A program made the translations under genes and the position numbers. From Selenomonas sp. AE3005 (lineage in GTDB: Bacteria > Bacillota > Negativicutes > Selenomonadales > Selenomonadaceae), in NCBI RefSeq assembly GCF_905233635.1, contig NZ_CAJODG010000003.1, positions 1 through 64,000 on the forward strand: 64,000 nucleotides of DNA. The letters are read 5' to 3'. Shown one piece after another: positions 42,956 through 52,426 of the stretch. Position 1 is the first letter of the stretch, and every line of letters begins with the position of its first letter. The notes under the pieces are model-generated. The model ran no database searches and was not told the DNA's origin. It saw only the letters and a program-made list of their open reading frames with translations.

Positions 42956-43661
42956 TAGCCTCTTCCGGATGGCGTTTTTCCCAAAGCACTTCCGCTTCAC
43001 TGCGGCGGATATACACCGGTTCCAAATCCATCACATTGTCTGCGTCACCGGCCAAAAGCCGCTGCTGCCCCAGCATGGCCACACAAGCTGCCCGGGGCAT
43101 AACGAGATGGGGCATGGCTGTGCTGACATTGGCCGGCAGTTCGATTTTACCGGCAATCTTCTTCTGCACCGCATCCCCCAAAAGGATTACCTGCTCAGCA
43201 AGCTGGCCGCAGCCAGCCACAATGTCACTGATTTTGGCAACTTTAACGGCCTCAACCACCTGCAGGATATTATTCTCCCACTTATAACTTTCCACATAGG
43301 CATTGCCCTTCTGCGCGTCAAGCAGGCACATAAGGCGCACACCCGGCACAGGCAGCTGATACGCCATCGCCTGCAAGGTAGAAACGCCCACCAGGGGAAC
43401 CCCCAGCACATAACTCATGGCCTTGGCGGCTGCCAGACCAATCCTCAGGCCTGTAAAAGAACCCGGGCCATTGCTCACCACAATGCCCGTCAGCTGGCTC
43501 TTATCCACGGCAGCCATTTTCAGTACCTGCTCAATATGAGGCAGCAAGGTTTCCGAATGGGTAAGTTTCCCCTGCATGGTCAGCTCGGAAAGCAGCCGCC
43601 CCTCACTTGCCACCGCTACACTGGAAACCTGCGTAGCGGTATCAATGGCCAGCACCAACAA
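42936..43661 (-). CDS. tsaB: tRNA threonylcarbamoyladenosine synthesis protein TsaB
   Basis: Non-catalytic ASKHA partner that dimerises with TsaD in t6A formation. The N-terminus LVLAIDTATQVSSVAV, VVSNGPGSFTGLRIGLAAAK and GVSTLQAMAY are diagnostic. 241 residues. The start is TTG 43661, overlapping tsaE by 20 bases. The last residues (SVPPRP and stop) are encoded by the right arm of the adjoining hairpin element, so the natural C-terminus has probably been replaced. Confidence 0.94.
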   Translation of the reverse strand: MLVLAIDTATQVSSVAVASEGRLLSELTMQGKLTHSETLLPHIEQVLKMAAVDKSQLTGIVVSNGPGSFTGLRIGLAAAKAMSYVLGVPLVGVSTLQAMAYQLPVPGVRLMCLLDAQKGNAYVESYKWENNILQVVEAVKVAKISDIVAGCGQLAEQVILLGDAVQKKIAGKIELPANVSTAMPHLVMPRAACVAMLGQQRLLAGDADNVMDLEPVYIRRSEAEVLWEKRHPEEASVPPRP

Positions 43662-44124
43662 ATAACTCCAACTCCTTTATGAATTCCTGATTCTTTTCTC
43701 CCACACTGGCAAAGTCAAACTGCCGTACATCAGAATCCTCGCCTATTTTGCGAATACGTACTTCTATATAATCTTCCGGCATTGACTCCGGGAATTTATC
43801 CGGCCATTCAATGACCACAATTCCCTCCGGCTCCTCCGTGTACTCATAAAAGCCGATATCATCAAGTTCCTCTTCTGTTTCCAGCCGGTATAGGTCAAAA
43901 TGGTAAATGCGGCAAATCCCCTCATATACATTCATGAGATTGAACGTGGGGCTCGTCACATCTCCCTCGACGCCCAGTGTCCTGGCCAGACTTTGTACAA
44001 ACAGCGTCTTGCCAGCCCCCAGGTCGCCCTCCAGGCAAAGCACGGTTCCCTCCCGAATCTTTTGACCAACCAGCTCGGCTAGGTGGCCGGTTTCCTCGGG
44101 AGAATTTGTTATACAGGTAAACAT
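43642..44124 (-). CDS. tsaE: tRNA threonylcarbamoyladenosine synthesis ATPase TsaE
   Basis: P-loop ATPase of 160 residues that drives turnover of the TsaB-TsaD complex. Walker A is LEGDLGAGKTLFVQSLA; the switch region has VTSPTFNLMNVYEG, YHFDLYRL and VVIEWPDKFPESMP. ATG 44124 follows GGAGAAAGG. First gene of the operon tsaE-tsaB-rimI-tsaD. Confidence 0.95.
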   Translation of the reverse strand: MFTCITNSPEETGHLAELVGQKIREGTVLCLEGDLGAGKTLFVQSLARTLGVEGDVTSPTFNLMNVYEGICRIYHFDLYRLETEEELDDIGFYEYTEEPEGIVVIEWPDKFPESMPEDYIEVRIRKIGEDSDVRQFDFASVGEKNQEFIKELELFVGAGH

Positions 44125-44215
44125 AGTTTCCTTTCTCCTCTTAACGATAAAACATTATCTTTTTTATTTTAACACCATTGTTCTCATTTTGCCACTTAAA
44201 TTTGGCCGCACTAAT

Positions 44216-44230
44216 CAATAATCATTATCC
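44216..44230. promoter_or_regulatory. Fur/PerR-type operator candidate
   Basis: CAATAATCATTATCC is a 7-1-7-like palindrome close to the Fur consensus (GATAATGATTATC). It lies between tsaE and the divergent rubrerythrin gene, about 200 bases before the latter. Control of a peroxide-related protein by a Fur-family regulator would make sense, but the distance is large. Confidence 0.35.
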
Positions 44231-44349
44231 GTTAATAATAATATTTAAAAAATACGTAAACTGCCGTATTTTAAAGAATAATGACCTTACAATGAGTTAT
44301 TTTGTTTAAATGACTGTTTTTAGATATTTATCTTTTATTTTCTGTCCCC

Positions 44350-44355
44350 TATAAT
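44350..44355 (+). promoter_or_regulatory. Putative -10 box of the rubrerythrin promoter
   Basis: TATAAT 73 bases before the start codon. A convincing -35 box is not seen at the right distance. Confidence 0.4.
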
Positions 44356-44427
44356 TAAGGCATGGCAATGAGCAAGCCATATAATTGAGTTTTACTAAAT
44401 TGTATATATTTTAGGAGGTTTTAAGTT

Positions 44428-44970
44428 ATGAAGAAATTTGTTTGCACTGTTTGTGGTTACGTTCATGAAGGTGATAGCGCACCAGATGTATGTCCGATTT
44501 GTAAAGCACCAGCCTCCAAATTCACCGAACAGACGGGTGAAATGAACTACGCTGATGAACATCACGTAGGCACCGCTAAGGATGTTGACCCGCGTATTAT
44601 CGAAGGTCTGCGTCAGAATTTCACCGGTGAATGTTCCGAAGTTGGTATGTACCTGGCCATGAGCCGTCAGGCCGATAGAGAAGGTTATCCGGAAATCGCT
44701 GAGGCATTCAAACGTTATGCTTGGGAAGAGGCAGAACATGCTGCTAAATTTGCCGAGCTCTTAGGTGAAGTCCTCACCAACAGCACCAAGAAAAACCTTA
44801 CCATGCGTGTAGATGCTGAGCATGGTGCCTGCGCCGGTAAAAAGGAACTGGCGACTTTGGCTAAACAGCTCAATCTTGATGCCGTTCATGACACCGTACA
44901 TGAGATGTGCAAAGACGAAGCACGTCATGGCCGCGGCTTCAAAGGTCTGCTGGACCGTTACTTCAAATAA
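44428..44970 (+). CDS. Reverse rubrerythrin (N-terminal rubredoxin domain)
   Basis: Reduces hydrogen peroxide in anaerobes. In contrast to classical rubrerythrin, the rubredoxin-like FeS4 domain comes first: C6, C9, C22 and C25 in FVCTVCGY and VCPICK. The ferritin-like di-iron domain follows, with GECSEVGMY, EEAEH and DEARHGRGF giving the Glu and His ligands. 180 residues. ATG 44428 after AGGAGG. Monocistronic, with its own promoter region and terminator. Confidence 0.94.
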   Translation: MKKFVCTVCGYVHEGDSAPDVCPICKAPASKFTEQTGEMNYADEHHVGTAKDVDPRIIEGLRQNFTGECSEVGMYLAMSRQADREGYPEIAEAFKRYAWEEAEHAAKFAELLGEVLTNSTKKNLTMRVDAEHGACAGKKELATLAKQLNLDAVHDTVHEMCKDEARHGRGFKGLLDRYFK

Positions 44971-44985
44971 AAAAATTTATTTTCC

Positions 44986-45017
44986 AAACGCCTTCCCCAT
45001 CTGGGGAAGGCGTTTTT
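44986..45017. terminator. Bidirectional terminator between rubrerythrin and the hybrid kinase
   Basis: AAACGCCTTCCCC and GGGGAAGGCGTTTTT form a 13-bp perfect stem with an ATCT loop; T or A runs on both sides. It serves the rubrerythrin gene (plus) and the hybrid kinase gene (minus, stop at 45022). Confidence 0.92.
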
Positions 45018-45021
45018 GCTG

Positions 45022-48000
45022 CTAAATATATTTCTTTAACTTGATAATCAGCTTATTGAAGTCAATGGGCTTACTGAGATAATCATTCATGCCGCAGGCC
45101 ATGACTCTGGCCACATCATCGGTAAAGACATCTGCCGTTACCGCAATTATCGGTATGCTCCCTGCCTCGGGATGAGTGCTGCGCCTGATAGCCTGCGTAG
45201 CTCCATAACCATCCAGCACCGGCATCTGAATATCCATGAGTATAGCCTGATAAGTACCTGCCGGCGCAGCGGTGAACTTATCCACTGCCACCTGTCCATC
45301 CTCAGCCGTATCAATGACAAAACCATGCTGGGACAAAATGGTTTCCGATATCTCCCGGTTCATTTCATTGTCTTCTACTAATAAGAGACGAACACCTTCA
45401 AAGGAGTGTTCCTCCCCGGCACTGGCCTCCCCATCTTCTACAGGTGTCTCAACACCTCTCAGGGGAATTGACACATAAAAGCTGGAGCCTTTGCCCAGAA
45501 CGCTGCGCACTTCAATAGACCCCTGCATCATCTTCACGAGATTCTGGGTTATGGCCATGCCCAGACCGCTGCCGCCGTACTTCTTGGCCACCTGCGCGTT
45601 TTCCTGAACGAAGGGCTTAAAGATTTTGTCCAGATAATCGCTGCTCATGCCCACACCGGTGTCGGTAATCTCAAAATTGGTAAAGAAAACATTGTTGGGG
45701 CGCATAACCTGCTTGACCACTATATCAATACGGCCTCCCTCAGGGGTAAATTTCACCGCATTGGACACGATGTTCATCAGTACCTGCTTAATACGCAGGG
45801 CATCGCCTATCAGACTGTCATGTCTGACCTGTTCCGTATCTACAACCATGGTAATATTCTTCTTCTCCACCTGACCGTTGAAAATCGTCTTGATTTCCGT
45901 CAGCATTTCATCAAGGGAGAATTCTTCATCAGCCAGTTGCAGTTTTCCCTGCTCAATTGACGACAAATCAAGCACATCATTGATAAGGGACAGCAGGTGC
46001 TGGGCTGCTATTTCACTTTTTTCAATCGCATAGCGCAGTCTGTCCTCTGTATTATCAGCCTGTCTGCCAATCGTGAGGTAACCGATAATCGCATTCAGCG
46101 GCGTGCGGATTTCATGGCTGATACGGGACAGGAAATCACCTTTGGCCGCACTGGCATGCCGGGCATTTTCCAGAGCATCAAACAGATTTTTCCGCTGGTC
46201 GAGCTCTTTGCGCCGCATCTCGTCAATATCCTGCCTGTAAAAGTAGAAACCATCCACCCGGTTATTCACCAGTATAGGCTGAAACTGGCAGGCGTAGTAA
46301 CAAAAACCATCGTCTTTGGAATCATCGCGTTTCCGCACTTCACAGTAATAGCTGCGTTTTTCTGCAAAGGCCGTCTGCATCTCCTGCTCGTATTCTCCGC
46401 CTGGCTGAAATTTGGCGTAATCATCAGGATGCAGGTAATGCGTATAACGCTCGACATTATGTGGAATAACATCCACCGATAAATTGCCTTCAGAATCAAT
46501 ATGATATTCTGTAGCCGTAAGCGAATCCAAATCCACCTTTACCACTGTTTCATTGAGGCGGCATACGTAACTCATGACCGCATCAATATCGCGGCGGCGC
46601 TGCTCTTCCTGACTGGCAGCGTGGTTGCGTATGGAGGTAATGACCATCATCCCCAGCAGCAGCAGCATAAAGAAGGCCATAATCATAAACTGGATGGGAT
46701 GCGAATAAAACAGTCCCTCTATGGTCATGGGCCGGGGCTGAAGCTCCGAATAGCGATTTATTATCTCCTGAACCTCCACGTCACCCAAAGTCGGTGTTGC
46801 TGCCGAGATAACCTCAAAGAAGCGATGGTCAAGACGGCCGCTTATCCCCAGCCGGAAATCCACGGGCAGTCCCGGTACGATGGCCATGCGCAGCCTGTTG
46901 CTGGTATCGTTATACACAAAGTTCTGACCGCTAAGGCTCAGCATATACACGCTGCCGCAATGACCGCCTTTTAACGCTGTTACCGCCTGTTCCGGCGTAT
47001 CAAAAACCTGTGGTGATATATTGGCAGGCAGGCCGCTGGTCATGCCCAGCTTGCGCCTTACGTTGCTGGTCACACCGATAAGCCCCTTTTTCCTGTCCTC
47101 TTCATTCATGAACACCTGCACCATCGAGGCGCGTAAAATGGGATGGGTCAAGTCATAATCTTTTTTTTCCGCTTCATAAAAATTGGCACTCATTCCCAAG
47201 ATGATGTCGATATCAGCGCTATCTATCATCTGCTGGTACTCAGCCTGCGTTTTCACAGGCACAATCTCATATTTTATCCCCATGTTTTTGGCGGTAATCT
47301 TGAAGATATCCGGCAGGATGCCATGGGGCAGCCCATCACTGTCAAACCAGGCGTATGGTTTGGCATGGGGCATAAGCGCCACTTTAAACACGCGGTCAGA
47401 ATGACGCAGTTCCTGCAGGAAGCTCCGCCCGGACGGTGACAGCGACATCAGACGGCCCACCACATCGGAATAATAGCGGTCGGTCAAGCTTGCCTCCCAG
47501 CCCGGCTCCGTATGATTTAATTTTTGCTGCGCCTTATTTATCTCCTCGATAATCCAGCCCTTATCCGGGCGTGTTATGCAGAACAGGGCCTGTGGATTGC
47601 GCAGTTCCAGAATTTTTTCCCCGTCCATATCCCGCTTGCTGCTGGTGACAATGCCGTCAACTTCACCGTTTTCCAAAGCTGCTTTTTCAGCTGCCACGGA
47701 AGCATAATAAACGGGTGTATAGGCAAAGCCCTGCTCTGCCGCAAAGACGGCAAATTCCTCGGGACGTTTATTGCCTGCCAGCAAACCCACACGCATACCG
47801 TTATAGGTGCTCACATCGCCGGGAACATACTTGTCATTATCCAGCAAAGTAGTAAACAGCAATGAACTGGTACTCATAGGAACTGCCGAAAAAACGTATT
47901 TCTGCTCTCTGTCAGGGGTCTTCTGGACAGCTGTCAGCAAGTCAATCTCTCCGGCATCCAGCATATCAAACATTTCCTGCCAGCCCTTGTCATAGCCGAC

Positions 48001-48258
48001 ATACTCATATTTCCAATCGGTAAAACGCCGCATCAGCTGCAGATAATCATAGCCGTAACCGTAAAGCCGGCCGTTGTCCGACATCATGTGATAGCCGTCC
48101 ATCTGATAGAATCCCACACGTACTACCGGCCGGTCATGATAGTAATTGGCATCATCCTCCGCCTGTACCGGCAGCGCCAGCCACCAAAGGCAAACCATCA
48201 GCAGCCATAAGCACAGCAGGCCCCATCTATATCTTTTTTTTGCCTTATATAACATCAT
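45022..48258 (-). CDS. BvgS-like hybrid sensor kinase with two periplasmic binding domains
   Basis: About 1078 residues. Signal/anchor helix at about 10-32, then two solute-binding-protein family 3 domains in tandem (roughly 45-265 and 285-515; PVVRVGFYQMDGYHM and FKVALMPHAKPYAWF open them), a membrane helix near 530-550, a PAS-like region, HisKA with the phosphohistidine in FLSRISHEIRTPLNAIIGY, HATPase with NAVKFTPEGG, DTGVGMS and GGSGLGMAI, and a C-terminal receiver with the aspartate in ILMDIQMPVLDGYG. It senses a small periplasmic ligand, possibly an amino acid. No separate output regulator lies next to it. ATG 48258 is chosen for its AGGGATGG site. Confidence 0.92.
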   Translation of the reverse strand: MMLYKAKKRYRWGLLCLWLLMVCLWWLALPVQAEDDANYYHDRPVVRVGFYQMDGYHMMSDNGRLYGYGYDYLQLMRRFTDWKYEYVGYDKGWQEMFDMLDAGEIDLLTAVQKTPDREQKYVFSAVPMSTSSLLFTTLLDNDKYVPGDVSTYNGMRVGLLAGNKRPEEFAVFAAEQGFAYTPVYYASVAAEKAALENGEVDGIVTSSKRDMDGEKILELRNPQALFCITRPDKGWIIEEINKAQQKLNHTEPGWEASLTDRYYSDVVGRLMSLSPSGRSFLQELRHSDRVFKVALMPHAKPYAWFDSDGLPHGILPDIFKITAKNMGIKYEIVPVKTQAEYQQMIDSADIDIILGMSANFYEAEKKDYDLTHPILRASMVQVFMNEEDRKKGLIGVTSNVRRKLGMTSGLPANISPQVFDTPEQAVTALKGGHCGSVYMLSLSGQNFVYNDTSNRLRMAIVPGLPVDFRLGISGRLDHRFFEVISAATPTLGDVEVQEIINRYSELQPRPMTIEGLFYSHPIQFMIMAFFMLLLLGMMVITSIRNHAASQEEQRRRDIDAVMSYVCRLNETVVKVDLDSLTATEYHIDSEGNLSVDVIPHNVERYTHYLHPDDYAKFQPGGEYEQEMQTAFAEKRSYYCEVRKRDDSKDDGFCYYACQFQPILVNNRVDGFYFYRQDIDEMRRKELDQRKNLFDALENARHASAAKGDFLSRISHEIRTPLNAIIGYLTIGRQADNTEDRLRYAIEKSEIAAQHLLSLINDVLDLSSIEQGKLQLADEEFSLDEMLTEIKTIFNGQVEKKNITMVVDTEQVRHDSLIGDALRIKQVLMNIVSNAVKFTPEGGRIDIVVKQVMRPNNVFFTNFEITDTGVGMSSDYLDKIFKPFVQENAQVAKKYGGSGLGMAITQNLVKMMQGSIEVRSVLGKGSSFYVSIPLRGVETPVEDGEASAGEEHSFEGVRLLLVEDNEMNREISETILSQHGFVIDTAEDGQVAVDKFTAAPAGTYQAILMDIQMPVLDGYGATQAIRRSTHPEAGSIPIIAVTADVFTDDVARVMACGMNDYLSKPIDFNKLIIKLKKYI

Positions 48259-48309
48259 TATCTGCACCATCCCTGCGTTTTTTTACTGTATAAGCCTTGC
48301 AAACAACGA

Positions 48310-48371
48310 CAAAAAAACAGACCGTCAAAAAAGAATTTATTATAGTTAAATTCTCTTCCGACGGTCTGTTT
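48310..48371 (-). terminator. Terminator after the second ABC-F gene
   Basis: AAACAGACCGTC and GACGGTCTGTTT form a 12-bp stem with an inner GAATTTA/TAAATTC stem; seven Ts follow on the minus strand. It isolates the hybrid kinase gene from the ABC-F gene. Confidence 0.88.
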
Positions 48372-48393
48372 CCCTGCAAGAGCAGACAATGTA

Positions 48394-49950
48394 TTAAATG
48401 ATTTTTGTCGTCCAGCGTTCGATATTCCAAACAGAATCTACGAAGTCCTCATAGAACTCTGGTTCATGGGAAACCAAAAGGACAGTCCCCTTGTATTCCT
48501 TGATAGCGCGTTTCAGTTCTTTCTTGGCCTCAACATCCAAATGATTGGTCGGCTCGTCCAGTACCAGCAGGTTGACCGGCTTTTGCATGATTTTGCACAG
48601 CCGGACTTTGGCCGCCTCACCGCCGGACAGGGCCAGCATTTTCGTCGTGATATGGTCATTCGTAAGGCCGCAGGAGGCCAGAGCCGCCCGTACCTCAAAA
48701 TTCGTCATACCGGGATACTCCTGCCAGAGTTCCTCGAGCGCCGTATTGTTGTTGCCGGCCGCGCTTTCCTGCTCAAAGTAGCCTACACTGACAAATTCGC
48801 CGTGTTCGATATGGCCGCTGATGGGCTTTATCATGCCCAGCAAGGTTTTGAGCAGAGTGGACTTACCCAGGCCGTTAGTACCGCGAATGGCAATTTTCTT
48901 GCCGCGTTCCACCTGAATGTCCACGGGGCTGGTCAGCGCCGTGTCATAACCGAGCACCAGCCGTTTGGCCTCGATGACAAAACGGGACGGCGTACGGTCA
49001 GACTGGAAATTAAAATGCGGTTTCGGTTTTTCCTGCCGCTTGGTCAGGACTTCCATCTTATCAAGTTTCTTCTGCCGGCTGTTAGCCATGCCCCGGGTGG
49101 CCACCCTGGCCTTGTTGCGCTGAATGAAATCCTGTTCCTTTTTAATCTCAGCCTGCTGCCGCTCGTAAGCCGCCTCTTCCTGCTTGCGCTTTAAGGCCGC
49201 CATTTCCTCAAACTTTTCATAGCTGCCCGTATAGCGGTCGAGATGGAGATTATCCACATGATAAATCACATTAGTCACGGCATTGAGGAACGGCACATCA
49301 TGGGACACGAGGATAAAGGCGTTCTCGTAGCTTACCAGATAGTTTTTGAGCCAGTTGATATGCTCCACATCGAGGTAGTTGGTCGGCTCGTCCAAAATCA
49401 AAATTTCCGGATTCTGCAGGAGCAGCTTGGTCAGGAGCACCTTGGTACGCTGACCGCCGGAAAGTTCATCGACCTTTTTATCAAGGCCGATATCCCGAAG
49501 GCCCAAACCGCCGGCCACTTCTTCAATGTGGGCATCAATGGTATAGTAACTGCCGGCCTCGAGCATATCCTGAATATCGCCCACATCACGCATGAGTATA
49601 TCCATTTCCTCCGGCGTGGCGTCGCCCATCTTGTCATAGGCGGCCAGCATTTCCTGTTCAGCCTGCACCATATCATCAAAGGCCGTGCGCAGCGTGTCGC
49701 GGATGGTCATACCCGGCTGCAGGACAGCGTGCTGGTCAAGATAGCCCACCTTTACGCGCCGCGCCCATTCCACGGTTCCGGCATCAGGTGTCAGCTGTCC
49801 GGTGATAATTGCGAGGAAAGTTGACTTGCCTTCACCATTGGCCCCCACGAGGGCCACATGTTCACCTTTCAGCAGACGGAAACTAACGTCCTCAAAAATC
49901 TCCCGGCCGCCATAGCTGTGGGATAAATGGGAAACGTTTAAAATGCTCAT
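48394..49950 (-). CDS. ABC-F family ribosome-associated ATPase (YdiF-like)
   Basis: Second ABC-F protein of the window, 518 residues. Walker A motifs GANGEGKST and GTNGLGKST, signatures LSGGQRTKVLL and LSGGEAAKVRL, Walker B LILDEPTNYLD and LVLDEPTNHLD. The linker (about 230-300) is long, charged and helical with many Arg/Lys. It should act on the ribosome; some relatives give antibiotic resistance, others are housekeeping factors, and the sequence alone does not decide. ATG 49950 lies nine bases after AAGGAGA; an ATG three codons earlier lies on the ribosome site itself. Confidence 0.9.
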   Translation of the reverse strand: MSILNVSHLSHSYGGREIFEDVSFRLLKGEHVALVGANGEGKSTFLAIITGQLTPDAGTVEWARRVKVGYLDQHAVLQPGMTIRDTLRTAFDDMVQAEQEMLAAYDKMGDATPEEMDILMRDVGDIQDMLEAGSYYTIDAHIEEVAGGLGLRDIGLDKKVDELSGGQRTKVLLTKLLLQNPEILILDEPTNYLDVEHINWLKNYLVSYENAFILVSHDVPFLNAVTNVIYHVDNLHLDRYTGSYEKFEEMAALKRKQEEAAYERQQAEIKKEQDFIQRNKARVATRGMANSRQKKLDKMEVLTKRQEKPKPHFNFQSDRTPSRFVIEAKRLVLGYDTALTSPVDIQVERGKKIAIRGTNGLGKSTLLKTLLGMIKPISGHIEHGEFVSVGYFEQESAAGNNNTALEELWQEYPGMTNFEVRAALASCGLTNDHITTKMLALSGGEAAKVRLCKIMQKPVNLLVLDEPTNHLDVEAKKELKRAIKEYKGTVLLVSHEPEFYEDFVDSVWNIERWTTKII

Positions 49951-49980
49951 CTTCGACATTCTCCTTACTACGTTTTTACG

Positions 49981-50010
49981 AAAAAAGAGCCGTTCCGAAG
50001 AACAGCTCTT
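49981..50010 (-). terminator. Terminator after tRNA-Pro
   Basis: AAGAGC and GCTCTT with an inner GTTC/GAAC stem and CGAA loop, followed by six Ts on the minus strand, 12 bases beyond the tRNA 3' end. Confidence 0.85.
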
Positions 50011-50022
50011 GCATTTACTAAA

Positions 50023-50099
50023 TGGTCGGAACGACGGGATTTGAACCCACGACCTCTTCCACCCCAAGGAAGCGCGCTACCAAACTGCGCTACGTCCCG
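50023..50099 (-). tRNA. tRNA-Pro (anticodon GGG)
   Basis: All arms fold: acceptor CGGGACG with CGTTCCG (one G-T pair), D arm GCGC/GCGC, anticodon stem CTTCC/GGAAG with loop TTGGGGT (anticodon GGG), T arm GTGGG-TTCAAAT-CCCGT, discriminator A and an encoded CCA. A terminator follows. Confidence 0.96.
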
Positions 50100-50168
50100 A
50101 ACAAATAATATAATACTACATCAGGTGCCGCTTGTAAACCCCCATTTTTTAATTTTTTCGGTAATTTT

Positions 50169-52157
50169 TCAAAACATCCAGTTTATCCCCACGCGTCCGG
50201 TTATGCCGCGCTGTCTGCCCAGCCAGCCTGTGGCTGATACATCAAAGCTCAGCTTGTCATCGGCGTATGGCTTTATCACCCAGCCAAGTTCCAGCATATA
50301 GCTGTCGCCTTGGATTGTGGGTGATTCCGTGCGTATGCCATCATAAACAGCATAGGCTGAGCCGTCAAATTCATGTTCCCATGCCAGCCCTGCGTAGGCC
50401 TTATTTTTTTCGTTAATGGCGTAGGTGTCCCTTATCCCCAGCCGCAGACGGTGGCTCTGGACGCTGCTGTTGTTATATTCCTGACCGTTTCGCAGGCGAT
50501 AATTTTCAGAGCCGTTAAACGTATAGAAGTATTTGCCGTAATAGGTGAATTTATGCCGGGGAGCCCAGCCAATTTCCCTGCCAATCCCCAGATGAATGCC
50601 GTAGTAAACACTGCTGGTATCATATTGCTCATGGGTCTTTTGCCCATTGAAGCGGTAATCATAGCTGGTGTAATCATTTTGCAGCCGGCCGCCGCGCAGG
50701 CTGGCTTCATAAAACCGCCCGTCCTTGTAAGTAGCACGGCACACCAAACCTAAGCCCAAATAACTGGTATCGCCCCAGCCATGCGTGCCATCGTCCAAAT
50801 ACGAATCATAATTGCCCCTGCCGTATTCTACCACCGGCGCAATAAGAATCTGCCGTGCCGGTTCATTTATCTTCCGTGACAGACCCACCACCATGCTGTA
50901 GCCGCGCATATCCACATAGGAGCCTGTGGTGTGGCTCAGGGAGCTATGGGATGCGGCAAAGAACGGCGTGTATACCTGTGCCCCGGCAACCTGTGCGCTG
51001 TCCGCCGCCCCGCCGGCCAAAAAATCCGCGCCCCGATTGACAAATGTCGGCGTTTTATGCTGCACAAGATTCTTGGTCTGGGGATAGAGCTTACTGACAG
51101 ATGCCAGCTGCATGGTTACGGTATTGGCATCCGATTTCCGCACCACCAGCTCATACATCCTGCCGTTGATATCCCCCAGAGACATACCCGAATCACCATG
51201 TATGCCTTTGTAGACTGTGCTGCTGCCGCTTGTCACCCCGGCGGTGTTGACCAGCAGTTTTACGCTGGAACCGATGGGCAGGCTGCCCGTCTGATTTAAA
51301 ATGCCGGTGACAGTACTGCCGCTGATATCGACAGCTGTTCCTCCCGTCACCGTTATCATAGTATCCCCGGACACCGCTTCGACAGGCACATGGATATTGT
51401 AGACATTAAAACCGGCCAGTTCCCCCAGTTCCAGTCCCTTGACATAGGTATTCAGGCTGTTGTTCGTACCCATGACCGCACTGCGCGTGCGGTCAGCATC
51501 ATTAAACAGGGCAGCACCGTAAATTTTGGCCGTAGTCAAATCTGCATTGGCATAGATATTGACGGCATTATCATGCAGGCGTTCCCTTACATTTTCAGTG
51601 CCAGTCTTGCTTTCTGCGGCAATAACATAACCGTTAAGACTGCCGCCGTAGATATTGATGATATTGCCGCTGACCTCCCCGGACTTGGAATGACCAGCTA
51701 TAACATTCATCGGCAGCTTATTGCTGGCAGAAGCTTTATTTATTACCAATTTATTGTAATGAGCGCTATCATGTATCTTTTGCGGATCATCATAAACCAC
51801 CCAGCCAGCATCACCGGTATCCACATTGACGATATTGTTGGTTACATTAACCCCCTCGCCATCATAATAGCCACCGTATATATCCACAAATGAGTCTGTC
51901 GAGTTCAGATTGACTGTACTTTCAGTCCCACCTGCCGGATTATACTCGCCGCCATAAACAGTTATCTGCTCACTGCCTGTACCTTTTATACGCAAATCCC
52001 GGTCACCTTGATGGTCACCTTCTTTAATCACGATAACGCGGTCATCTTCGATATCCGCCTGGGCAATGCCCATCCCCATAGGCCCCCAGACGCAGGCCGT
52101 CAACATAAGCATTGCCCCTGCCTTATGCAGTTTTCTTTCCCTTTTGGCGCTGCTCAT
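50169..52157 (-). CDS. Autotransporter with C-terminal beta-barrel
   Basis: Outer-membrane protein of 662 residues. A signal peptide (about 1-34, ending IAQA) precedes a passenger rich in short beta strands with Gly, Thr and Asn (repeated ITVYGGEY, VDIYGGYY, INIYGGSL patches), expected to form a beta-helix. The last 260 residues are a 12-stranded autotransporter barrel ending in GINWMF with the canonical C-terminal Phe. It starts 11 bases after the stop of a small GG-leader peptide gene and would share its promoter. In this cluster it may display the passenger at the surface or take part in export or anchoring of the peptides; that link is inferred only from position. Confidence 0.9.
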   Translation of the reverse strand: MSSAKRERKLHKAGAMLMLTACVWGPMGMGIAQADIEDDRVIVIKEGDHQGDRDLRIKGTGSEQITVYGGEYNPAGGTESTVNLNSTDSFVDIYGGYYDGEGVNVTNNIVNVDTGDAGWVVYDDPQKIHDSAHYNKLVINKASASNKLPMNVIAGHSKSGEVSGNIINIYGGSLNGYVIAAESKTGTENVRERLHDNAVNIYANADLTTAKIYGAALFNDADRTRSAVMGTNNSLNTYVKGLELGELAGFNVYNIHVPVEAVSGDTMITVTGGTAVDISGSTVTGILNQTGSLPIGSSVKLLVNTAGVTSGSSTVYKGIHGDSGMSLGDINGRMYELVVRKSDANTVTMQLASVSKLYPQTKNLVQHKTPTFVNRGADFLAGGAADSAQVAGAQVYTPFFAASHSSLSHTTGSYVDMRGYSMVVGLSRKINEPARQILIAPVVEYGRGNYDSYLDDGTHGWGDTSYLGLGLVCRATYKDGRFYEASLRGGRLQNDYTSYDYRFNGQKTHEQYDTSSVYYGIHLGIGREIGWAPRHKFTYYGKYFYTFNGSENYRLRNGQEYNNSSVQSHRLRLGIRDTYAINEKNKAYAGLAWEHEFDGSAYAVYDGIRTESPTIQGDSYMLELGWVIKPYADDKLSFDVSATGWLGRQRGITGRVGINWMF

Positions 52158-52168
52158 GTCTATTCTCC

Positions 52169-52327
52169 TTACATGTTGATAACTACGGTAGAGCCGATAT
52201 CCACCGGCTGTTTATTGTCCTTGACAACATTTTGTATTTCGACCTGTGCCCCTCCGGCCACGTCATCCATATTTTCACAGTCCAGTTCCTGCTTTTCCGG
52301 CTTTTTAACAGATTCTTTCTCTTTCAT
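52169..52327 (-). CDS. Small GG-leader peptide upstream of the autotransporter
   Basis: A 52-residue peptide from ATG 52327 (AAAGGGGG upstream). Its leader has the cluster pattern: QELDCENMDDVAGG at residues 13-26. The predicted core of 26 residues starts AQVEIQNVV and ends VDIGSTVVINM; VDIGS-x-V-x-IN is shared with the 81-residue peptide at 59366. One Cys lies in the leader, none in the core. It is preceded by an ECF-like promoter motif and is followed by the autotransporter gene. Confidence 0.8.
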   Translation of the reverse strand: MKEKESVKKPEKQELDCENMDDVAGGAQVEIQNVVKDNKQPVDIGSTVVINM

Positions 52328-52377
52328 GGTTATCCCCCTTTCAATCTTCTAACATTGCATTACTGCTTATTACTACT

Positions 52378-52403
52378 TACGATTGAACCTGCTGGATATT
52401 ACC
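52378..52403 (-). promoter_or_regulatory. ECF-like promoter motif, copy c
   Basis: On the minus strand GGTAAT, 16 bases, CGTA, with TCAAT directly before CGTA. Lies 51 bases upstream of the small GG-leader peptide gene. An additional ACTGGTAA repeat sits just upstream. Confidence 0.6.
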
Positions 52404-52426
52404 AGTTTTTACCAGTGTATAAAAAC

